Positions 1 through 5,454 of a DNA stretch of 5,509 nt are shown here, piece by piece (within the stretch, counting starts at the first letter, position 1; each line of letters starts with the position of its first letter). The position numbers and the translations under genes are program-made. Under the pieces are notes generated by a model. It was not told the DNA's origin. It saw nothing but the letters and a program-made list of their open reading frames with translations, and made no database searches. The stretch is from an uncultured Oscillospiraceae bacterium (GTDB lineage: Bacteria > Bacillota > Clostridia > Oscillospirales > Acutalibacteraceae): positions 1-5,509 of the forward strand of contig URNB01000120.1 of the NCBI GenBank assembly GCA_900549055.1, given 5' to 3'.

Positions 1-132
1 GGTTTCAATATCACGCCAACCCATAAATGCATAACCGTCCCTATGGGCGGGAGCGGGCAGCCTGTATTCGGCGTCCTGCGGCACAAGCATTTCCCCTTTA
101 TTAAACCGATTTTTCGGAAATGTAAGCGTGTA
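1..132 (-). other. Start of an InlB B-repeat / Listeria-Bacteroides repeat-like domain (aa ~1735-1778, cut by the window edge)
   Basis: The segment MYTLTFPKNRFNKGEMLVP followed by LPAPAHRDGYAFMGWRD fits the usual pattern of this small beta-grasp-like repeat: a YTvtF strand, a short loop, then lPaP...GYtFxGWyd. The Tyr-x-Phe-x-Gly-Trp core is clear (Y1768 to W1773). The family is common in surface and secreted proteins of Gram-positive anaerobes and often occurs in tandem, so more copies, and possibly a dockerin or wall anchor, may follow outside the window. The usual Gly-rich loop after the first strand is weak here. Confidence 0.65.
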
Positions 133-3100
133 CATTTTTTCTATTCCGGTAAGGGCAACGGAAAAATAACCGCTGCGGTTTGAAGAAGAAATACCGAAAT
201 AAACATTCTCACCATTTAAATACAAATCACGGAACTTTTTCGGAATAATCCCCGTAATCTTCCACTGCCCCAAGGTAAAGGTAACGATTACGTCGCCCGC
301 GTCGTTCACACCGAAAAGCACCTCAAACGGATGTCCGTGAAGATTTTTATATTTCAGTATATCATCCTCCGCAATAGCTGTCAAATTACCATAGGGATTA
401 CTGCCGCTGTAATAGCTTACAGTGCCGCTGAGCGTATCAAAAACAACCCGAAATTTAGGTAATTTCTGCGCAGAGTCACCTATGCAAATTGAAAATTTCA
501 AGAGATTATCCTCATATCCCTCATTTTTTTCAAGACCCGCAAACGAAAGCTTTAAACCGTTTAGTTCCTGCATTTCGGAGTACATAATACAGCCGCCTAT
601 ATCACATCCGTCAAAATTAAGACTTACTCCGCTGCGGCAGCTCCCCTTAATATAATCTTCAAATGAAGCCGCCGCACCGTCCGTTACCTTTGTCATTTGT
701 GTTTCATCAGGCGTTTTTTCCGTTTTTTGATATATGCCGGTAAGCTCAACCGAAAAATTATAAACCCGTAAGGGGTCAGCCCTGCCCGGACCTACCGCAA
801 AATAAAGCTGTTCAGTGCCGAAATCGCCCATAAGAGCCGCAAATGAATACGGTATTACACCGCAAATCTCAGTACCGCCCGTGTTCAGCGAGCATATAAC
901 AGAGCCGTCGGTATTCAGCGAAAAGGTTACGGTAAAAGAGCTTTGCGAAAGCTCACTGTATTTAAGCTTATCGGAGCGAGCAATTTCGGTAGGCGCAGTC
1001 GCTCCGTTATAATAGCTCAGCGTACCGGCGGCGGTGTCGATCATTATGCGGAATTTATCCAAATCAATTGTTTTTGAAAGCATTACCGTTACAGACGGGT
1101 CGCCTGTACACCCATCATTTTTTGTAAGGTGTTCAAATTTAAGCGAAAACCCGTCAACGCGGTACTTTTTAAGCGAGGTTATCCGCCTGCCTACGTCCCC
1201 GTCGTTGTATGTAAGCCTTACACCGTGCTGAACCCCGCTATTTATAATATCCTTGATCTCCGGAATATTGTCGTGCCAGAATGTACCGAAATCGGTAAAA
1301 TCACCGGTATCGGGAATAAAATATTCGCATATCGGGGCGGTATATTCAACTCTGTCGGAGTCATCCTCAGGCTCTTCCGGTATCGGCTTTGAAATACCCG
1401 CTCCGCGCTCGCCACTGCCGGTTATTAAAAATTTGCCCGTATCCCGTGCGTTTACCGACGCCGCAAACGAAAGAATTTGTTCTTCCGTACCTGATGCTAT
1501 AAGTTTGCCGCTTGATAAATCCGTAACGGTGTAGGCTTCGTACCCCGAAAGCCCCATTTCATAAAGACGCGGTGTTACGGTCAGCTCCGTTTTTTCATAC
1601 GTTTCATTCGGAATAATAATAATTCCCCTGTTTCCGTAATAACGCGCATATGCCTGCAGCTTAACACCGCCTGATACTTCCGCCTTGCATATATTTGAAT
1701 TTTTATGGTTTTTCGGAAAATATTCAAATATATCGGAATAAGTGCGGCGTATTTCAATCATTTTTTTAACATCCTCAAAATATCGGCGGTTATCATCATT
1801 TTTAAGCAGCTCCCGCTTAAATGTATTAAGATACAGTATGCGCGTGTAATCGCCGTCCTTGGCGTTGTTAAATTCCTCACCCATTACCCAAACGGGAATA
1901 AAAGGGGAAAACAGCGCCTCATATCCCATAATAAGACGATCGCCGCGGGATGAATACTCGTAGCTGTCGTGGCAGCAAAGCTGAAAGGTGTAATACCTGA
2001 ACTCCCCCGATTTATGTATATCCTGCGCTTCGGGCGCGCCTATCCAGGTCCCGCTTTTTATACTGTCAACTATATTCCTTTTAAGAAAAACCGATTCAAA
2101 ATGCTTTACCGATATATAGTCCGGTCCCTGAACATCGCCCTCGGATAAATCGTACACGGTATTATCGTTATTTTTGGTTTCCGCAATATATATAAGCTTG
2201 CGCCCCGCGGCACTTATGCTTTTTCTTATTCTACCGTCAATTTCATACCCTGCGGTTTGCGGCTCGGAGTCAAAGCGCAAGCCGTCAATTCCGGTTTTAA
2301 CGGCTATTTGCGTTAATGCGTTTATATAATATTCCGCAAGAGCCGCGTTATCCCACCTGAAATCACGGCAGGTAACCTCCTGCGAATAGCTTTTAAACCA
2401 ATCGGGATGCTCCGATATAAGCGGACTTTCCTTTAAAACGCCAAATGAAACCACATCAAAAAGTATTCTTATATTTCTTTTGTGCGCCTCTTTTACAAAT
2501 TCCGAAAACACCTGCCAGCCTTTTTCATATTCCTCATCGGTCAGCTGTCGCCAATTTTCGCCGTAAGGTATAAGCCCCGTAAGATATGGGTCTATGGTTT
2601 TTATTCCCATATTTGAATATCCGTTTCCGTTTTTGCCCTTATCACTTACAGGCGTCAGCCACAGTGCGTTAATACCCGTTTCGGCACAATGGTCAAGCAG
2701 CGGCAGCATATCGTAAAATGTTCCGAAAATCGATACGTTTGTTTCGCCTATAACAGCGGAGGAAAGCCATTCGGGCGTGCCGTTTTCATCGGTGCTTATC
2801 AGCCCGTCGCATTTATACTGTGGCAAAAGATAAGAATTGTTAATATACTTTTCTCTGCACAAAATTCCCGTAAGGATAACGGAAAAGGAAGTTACGCTGC
2901 CCGGCGCTATCGCGAAATAAATATTATTTTCGGGCAATTTAAACGGTAGAACCGCTTTCAGCTGCGCATAGCCCCGCACGCTTACTATAACTGTTATATT
3001 CCCGTTATCGTCGCCGTCAAACATTAAGGTAAATTCCCTGTTTTGCAGCCTTTTATACTGCAGGACCTCGCTTTTCAATAAAATATTCTCGGTATTATTA

Positions 3101-5334
3101 AAGCAAAGCGCCCCGACTGAGGTATCAATATATAAGCTGTTACCGTAAGCGGCGTTAATATCCTCCGTCAGCATTACAGCCATTACGGGATATTCTTCCC
3201 CGAGAGCCGATAAACCGCCGAACCTGAGCGATAACCCGTTCACATTATATTTTTCCCTGCTGCACTGGCGGGCATTTGCGCCGACATTTGTAAATACCGA
3301 GCTTTCTCCTGCGGCAAATACTCCGTTTTTAAGCGGGATAAGGCTGTTGCCCGAACCCACGGTTTTTCTGAGGACAGCGCCTGAGGGCACTGTGTATTTA
3401 TCGCTTTTAATTCCGGTAATATCAACCGAAAAATAATACCGCGCGTCATCTATCGCCTTTCCCGGCGCTACCGTTATATACGAGTCTGCAAGCTTATTTT
3501 CGTAGCTGCCGCAAAAGCTTGCCGGAATAGTTCCGTAAATCGGGTTTTTCCCCTTTACTTTTACAATGCATTTCATACCGCCGTCCGACAGCGAGTAAAA
3601 GCTCATAATAAAATCCGTTTGCGAAATATTTTCGTATTTAAGTAAATCGCTGCTTAAAAACACCGTGGGCGAAACCTCTGCATTATAAAAGCTTAATGTG
3701 CCCTCAGCCGTATCAGCCATTACTCTGAATCTGCCCAAAGCTTCGGTCTGCTCCGCCGCGGATACCGTAAAGCGCAGCGCACCGTAAGCGTTGCTATTCT
3801 TTTTAAGATTTGAAAATTTTAAGGAAAGACCGTCAAAATTATATTTGTCCTCTGTGGTTATCCGCCGCCCTACGTCTCCGCCCGAAAACGTCAGCCTTGT
3901 ACCCACAGTTTCCCAACCGTTAAAAACCGTAGTTTTTTCGGGAACATTATCCGTTATTCCCGTAATTTCTCTAAACGCCCACTTATCGGGCACGGTAAAG
4001 CCGCCGTCCTGCTTTTCAACATATATTCCCGTGGTTTTAACCGAAAAATAATTTATACTGTTTGCGGGCGAAACCGTAAACCGTGCCGTTTCACAGCCGT
4101 TTATAAACAAGAAAAACGAAGACGGAATTGTTCCGTAAAGCGCGGGCGCATTGCCTACGGCAATAAAAACCGTACATTCCCCGCTTAGATTTACGTTAAA
4201 GCCCACAACAAATTCATTTGCGGAAATATTATCGTAGCTAAGCTCCTCGCCGCTTATAATCGTAACGGGCTTTACCCCGGCAGTATAATAACCGAGAGTC
4301 TTATTGTCGGTATCAATTACAATTCTTACCGCGCCTATGCTGTCGGCGCTTTGGGTCAGTGTTATTGCAAGCTCGGCGTTTTCGCTCTCATAGCCTTCTG
4401 TCTTTTTAAAGCTGCCGAACCTGAGCCGCAAGCCGTCTATAGGGTATTTTTCGGTGCTCACATGGCGGCTGCCTATATCTGTTCCCGAAAATTCGGACAC
4501 CATACCACAGGGAAAGCTGTCGTAATTACCGTTAAGCAGCCGATTTTTGCCGTCAGATACCTGTTTTATAAGAGTTGTGGATATAGGTCTGGTGTATTCA
4601 TCGTATTTAATTGCGGAAATATTTACCGTAAATTCGTCGGTTGTGCCTTCCGCAGCGGAAAACGGCGAAATACCGATATACGAGGATGCCGCGTTTTTCC
4701 CGGTTTCCGCCGCATATTCCCCCGGAATATCAGCCGTTAAGTATTTGCCGTCCCGAGCGGTTATTTCAAGTGCCAACGCGCCGTTTTCCTTTGCCTTGAA
4801 GCCTATATTAAAGCCGTTTGCCGCAAGTGATGCGTATTTTAATGCGTCATTGGTAATAAGCGCCGTTAAAGCGGAATTTTCACCCGAGCGATATACCGTT
4901 CCGTTTTGCGTATCAAACAGCAAAATAAACCTTCCGGCCGCGCCTGTTTTCGAGACTAAAATGCCGAATTTCGGCGCTGAACCCATGCTGTTCTTTTTAA
5001 TAATACTGTCAATTCTTAAATAAAAACCGTCAATATTGTATTTTTCGGCGGTAAACACGGCGCGTTCATACGCCCCGCCGCTGAAATGCAGCGCAACCCC
5101 GCACGGGGCAGTGTCTTTATACCTTTGCTCGACATAAGATATACTCTCGCTGAATTTTTCCTGCGGGTCTGTAAAATCTTCCTTACAAACCGTATTAAAA
5201 CCGTCGCTTGCTTGCCGTGCTGCGATTACCTGCTCAACCTGTGCCGCTGCGGGCGCTAAAATAGGCATTCCCGCGGCAATTATAAGCAGGTTTAAAAATA
5301 CGGCGGTAATTTTAAAAAGAAATTTTTTATACAT
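1..5334 (-). CDS. Giant secreted GH13 (alpha-amylase superfamily) protein with six flanking repeat modules, C-terminus beyond the window
   Basis: An open frame of 1778 codons without a stop starts at ATG 5332-5334, preceded by a strong GGGGAG ribosome binding site, and runs off base 1. Domains in order are a signal peptide (aa 1-31), four beta-rich modules (aa ~76-824), a GH13 barrel (aa ~851-1206), domain C (~1207-1306), an acidic linker, two more modules (~1368-1731) and the start of an InlB-type B repeat (from ~1735). In the barrel the family's catalytic residues are visible: nucleophile D1022 in GLRFDSEP, acid/base E1052 in YIAET, and D1123 in CCHDS. Known GH13 enzymes cleave or transfer alpha-glucosidic bonds in starch, glycogen or maltooligosaccharides; an extracellular role in this chemistry is inferred, and substrate and subfamily cannot be assigned. 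The usual region I Asn-His and the region II Lys-His are absent, so activity may be atypical. The protein is several times longer than a simple alpha-amylase. The fold call is firm; the exact function is not. Confidence 0.93.
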   Translation of the reverse strand, partial: MYKKFLFKITAVFLNLLIIAAGMPILAPAAAQVEQVIAARQASDGFNTVCKEDFTDPQEKFSESISYVEQRYKDTAPCGVALHFSGGAYERAVFTAEKYNIDGFYLRIDSIIKKNSMGSAPKFGILVSKTGAAGRFILLFDTQNGTVYRSGENSALTALITNDALKYASLAANGFNIGFKAKENGALALEITARDGKYLTADIPGEYAAETGKNAASSYIGISPFSAAEGTTDEFTVNISAIKYDEYTRPISTTLIKQVSDGKNRLLNGNYDSFPCGMVSEFSGTDIGSRHVSTEKYPIDGLRLRFGSFKKTEGYESENAELAITLTQSADSIGAVRIVIDTDNKTLGYYTAGVKPVTIISGEELSYDNISANEFVVGFNVNLSGECTVFIAVGNAPALYGTIPSSFFLFINGCETARFTVSPANSINYFSVKTTGIYVEKQDGGFTVPDKWAFREITGITDNVPEKTTVFNGWETVGTRLTFSGGDVGRRITTEDKYNFDGLSLKFSNLKKNSNAYGALRFTVSAAEQTEALGRFRVMADTAEGTLSFYNAEVSPTVFLSSDLLKYENISQTDFIMSFYSLSDGGMKCIVKVKGKNPIYGTIPASFCGSYENKLADSYITVAPGKAIDDARYYFSVDITGIKSDKYTVPSGAVLRKTVGSGNSLIPLKNGVFAAGESSVFTNVGANARQCSREKYNVNGLSLRFGGLSALGEEYPVMAVMLTEDINAAYGNSLYIDTSVGALCFNNTENILLKSEVLQYKRLQNREFTLMFDGDDNGNITVIVSVRGYAQLKAVLPFKLPENNIYFAIAPGSVTSFSVILTGILCREKYINNSYLLPQYKCDGLISTDENGTPEWLSSAVIGETNVSIFGTFYDMLPLLDHCAETGINALWLTPVSDKGKNGNGYSNMGIKTIDPYLTGLIPYGENWRQLTDEEYEKGWQVFSEFVKEAHKRNIRILFDVVSFGVLKESPLISEHPDWFKSYSQEVTCRDFRWDNAALAEYYINALTQIAVKTGIDGLRFDSEPQTAGYEIDGRIRKSISAAGRKLIYIAETKNNDNTVYDLSEGDVQGPDYISVKHFESVFLKRNIVDSIKSGTWIGAPEAQDIHKSGEFRYYTFQLCCHDSYEYSSRGDRLIMGYEALFSPFIPVWVMGEEFNNAKDGDYTRILYLNTFKRELLKNDDNRRYFEDVKKMIEIRRTYSDIFEYFPKNHKNSNICKAEVSGGVKLQAYARYYGNRGIIIIPNETYEKTELTVTPRLYEMGLSGYEAYTVTDLSSGKLIASGTEEQILSFAASVNARDTGKFLITGSGERGAGISKPIPEEPEDDSDRVEYTAPICEYFIPDTGDFTDFGTFWHDNIPEIKDIINSGVQHGVRLTYNDGDVGRRITSLKKYRVDGFSLKFEHLTKNDGCTGDPSVTVMLSKTIDLDKFRIMIDTAAGTLSYYNGATAPTEIARSDKLKYSELSQSSFTVTFSLNTDGSVICSLNTGGTEICGVIPYSFAALMGDFGTEQLYFAVGPGRADPLRVYNFSVELTGIYQKTEKTPDETQMTKVTDGAAASFEDYIKGSCRSGVSLNFDGCDIGGCIMYSEMQELNGLKLSFAGLEKNEGYEDNLLKFSICIGDSAQKLPKFRVVFDTLSGTVSYYSGSNPYGNLTAIAEDDILKYKNLHGHPFEVLFGVNDAGDVIVTFTLGQWKITGIIPKKFRDLYLNGENVYFGISSSNRSGYFSVALTGIEKMYTLTFPKNRFNKGEMLVPQDAEYRLPAPAHRDGYAFMGWRDIET
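142..639 (-). repeat. Repeat module copy 6 of six (aa ~1566-1731)
   Basis: Landmarks: SGVSLNFDGCDIGG (1568-1581), LNGLKLSF (1591-1598), KFRVVFDTLSGTVSYY (1627-1642), LKYKNLH (1660-1666), ITGIIPKKF (1693-1701), YFGIS (1712-1716) and GYFSVALTGI (1722-1731). D1633 is exactly 200 residues after D1433 of copy 5. The EKY motif is lost (SEMQE). The aromatic pair Y1641-Y1642 is kept. The module leads directly into the next repeat type. Confidence 0.85.
730..1233 (-). repeat. Repeat module copy 5 of six, first after the enzyme (aa ~1368-1535)
   Basis: Landmarks: HGVRLTYNDGDVGRR (1370-1384), KKYRVDGFSLKF (1389-1400), KFRIMIDTAAGTLSYY (1427-1442), LKYSELSQ (1457-1464), ICGVIPYSF (1490-1498), YFAVGPG (1511-1517) and FSVELTGIY (1527-1535). 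It is most like copy 3. The Y1441-Y1442 pair after the DT motif is present. Function unknown; a binding role is inferred from position and fold only. Confidence 0.86.
1417..1716 (-). other. GH13 domain C, beta-rich (aa ~1207-1306)
   Basis: After the last barrel helix (YFEDVKKMIEIRRTYSDIF, 1185-1203) comes a stretch of short strands: KAEVSGGVKLQAYARYY, RGIIIIPNETYEKTELTVTP, YEAYTVTDLSSGKLIASG and GKFLITG. This fits the antiparallel beta domain C that normally follows GH13 barrels and packs against them. It ends at an acidic, proline-rich linker (PIPEEPEDDSDR, 1317-1328) that separates the enzyme from modules 5 and 6. The domain boundaries are by eye. Confidence 0.7.
1717..2784 (-). other. GH13 catalytic TIM barrel domain (aa ~851-1206)
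   Basis: The domain opens with PEWLSSAVIGETNVSIFGTF, matching the family's usual W..AViYEi..r.F..GtF entry. GINALWLTPVSD (887-898) and GYSNMGIKTIDPYL (905-918) fit the second strand and the following GY...Y..IDP loop. Region I is ILFDVVSFG (957-965), region II GLRFDSEPQ (1018-1026, nucleophile D1022), region III YIAET (1049-1053, acid E1052) and region IV CCHDS (1120-1124, D1123 with H1122). IPVWVMGEEF (1147-1156) is the terminal strand with the usual GxE-like turn. Domain B is short, holding a HPDWF motif (976-980). Asn-His of region I is Phe-Gly here, and Lys-His of region II is Pro-Gln. All three catalytic acids are intact, so the domain is probably an active glycosidase or transglycosidase with unusual substrate or calcium sites. 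Confidence 0.9.
2863..3324 (-). repeat. Repeat module copy 4 of six, diverged, directly before the GH13 barrel (aa ~671-824)
   Basis: EKYNVNGLSLRF (694-705), LYIDTSVGAL (734-743), LQY (758-760), YFAIAPG (806-812) and FSVILTGI (817-824) are retained. The SGGDxGRR segment has decayed to NVGANARQ, the GTIPxSF loop to AVLPF, and the aromatic pair after the DT motif to Cys-Phe (C744-F745). The interval from the DT motif of copy 3 is 196 rather than 200 residues. It sits about 27 residues before the barrel and may have become a structural spacer or dock for the catalytic domain; that role is inferred. Confidence 0.75.
3409..3912 (-). repeat. Repeat module copy 3 of six (aa ~475-642)
   Basis: This is a well-preserved copy: GTRLTFSGGDVGRR (478-491), DKYNFDGLSLKF (496-507), GRFRVMADTAEGTLSFY (534-550), LKYENISQ (565-572), IYGTIPASF (599-607), YITVAPG (619-625) and YYFSVDITGI (633-642). 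D541 is exactly 200 residues after D341. The DNA encoding DVGRRIT resembles the corresponding DNA of copy 5 on the other side of the catalytic domain (21 of 24 bases by eye). Function unknown. Confidence 0.87.
4021..4515 (-). repeat. Repeat module copy 2 of six (aa ~274-438)
   Basis: Landmarks: CGMVSEFSGTDIGSR (276-290), EKYPIDGLRLRF (296-307), VRIVIDTDNKTLGYY (336-350), LSYDNIS (365-371), LYGTIPSSF (399-407), FTVSP (419-423) and YFSVKTTGIY (429-438). The DT motif at D341 and the IP motif at I403-P404 lie exactly 200 residues after their counterparts in copy 1 (D141, I203-P204). The pair Y349-Y350 follows the DT motif, as in copies 5 and 6. Function unknown. Confidence 0.85.
4603..5109 (-). 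repeat. Repeat module copy 1 of six (aa ~76-244)
   Basis: The landmarks of the repeated module occur in order: CGVALHFSGG (78-87), EKYNIDGFYLRI (97-108), GRFILLFDT (134-142), LKY (165-167), FNIGF near 175-179, DIPGEY (202-207), YIGISP (219-224) and FTVNISAI (235-242). Alternating hydrophobic residues predict a beta-sandwich. It is one of the two more diverged copies: the DxGxR motif is replaced by AYER, and the aromatic pair that follows the DTxxGT motif is reduced to a single Tyr (Y148). I do not recognise the family; a carbohydrate-binding role is only a guess. Confidence 0.8.
5242..5334 (-). other. Sec signal peptide of the GH13 protein
   Basis: Residues 1-31 have the three classical parts. 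The basic start MYKKFLFK is followed by a hydrophobic core (about aa 9-23: ITAVFLNLLIIAAGM) and a small-residue end PILAPAAA. The best type I signal peptidase site is Ala-Ala-Ala followed by Gln, after A31. There is no lipobox cysteine, so the protein is exported as a soluble or wall-associated product rather than a lipoprotein. Any anchor would have to lie in the C-terminal part outside the window. Confidence 0.9.
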
Positions 5335-5340
5335 TTTGAT

Positions 5341-5348
5341 CTCCCCTC
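5341..5348 (-). promoter_or_regulatory. Strong ribosome binding site of the GH13 gene
   Basis: The minus strand reads GAGGGGAG, then ATCAAA, then the ATG at 5334. The spacing from GGGGAG to the start codon is six bases. It fixes the start and agrees with the signal peptide beginning immediately at this codon. Confidence 0.85.
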
Positions 5349-5365
5349 AGTAAGCCTGACCGAAA

Positions 5366-5406
5366 GCATAACGGCGCTTCGCCGTTATGCTACGAAGCGC
5401 CGTTAT
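5366..5406 (-). promoter_or_regulatory. Leader with two mutually exclusive hairpins
   Basis: An 11-bp perfect stem pairs 5366-5376 (GCATAACGGCG) with 5380-5390 around a 3-base loop. A 14-bp perfect stem pairs 5368-5381 with 5393-5406 around an 11-base loop. The two share 5368-5381 and cannot form together. CGCCGTTAT occurs twice as a direct repeat (5380-5388, 5398-5406). The run of T after the stem on the minus strand is only three bases, so this is not a typical intrinsic terminator. It could still end transcription of the upstream gene, act as an attenuator or protective leader structure, or be a REP-like palindromic repeat. Confidence 0.55.
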
Positions 5407-5420
5407 ACCGATAAAAGCCT

Positions 5421-5449
5421 ATTGTAATATACAGTCTGTTTGGGAGCAA
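5421..5449 (-). promoter_or_regulatory. Candidate sigma-70/SigA-type promoter for the GH13 gene
   Basis: On the minus strand TTGCTC (5444-5449) and TACAAT (5421-5426) are separated by 17 bases. The -10 matches TATAAT at five of six positions; the -35 matches TTGACA only at the TTG. Transcription would start near 5413-5415 and give a leader of about 80 bases that contains the hairpins described next. It begins just after the stop codon of the upstream gene. Read-through from that gene is equally possible. Confidence 0.35.
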
Positions 5450-5454
5450 TAAGC

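Noticed and set aside
3240..3449. Minus-strand open frame of 69 codons
   Set aside because: It is out of frame within the same strand's long gene, across modules 3 and 4, with no protein-family features; the long frame is clearly the coding one.
4351..4740. Plus-strand open frame of 129 codons
   Set aside because: It is antisense to module 2 and the linker before it; no recognisable domain, no start signal, and it overlaps another shadow frame in the same region.
4547..5023. Plus-strand open frame of 158 codons
   Set aside because: It lies wholly antisense to the minus-strand gene within the DNA of module 1 and its linkers, has no ribosome binding site, and its composition is what a reverse-strand shadow gives. 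The minus frame here shows conserved repeat motifs.
1..5334. Possible frameshift or pseudogene in the long gene
   Set aside because: Every codon from 5334 to base 1 was read in one register without a stop, and repeat motifs stay in frame on both sides of the enzyme domain.
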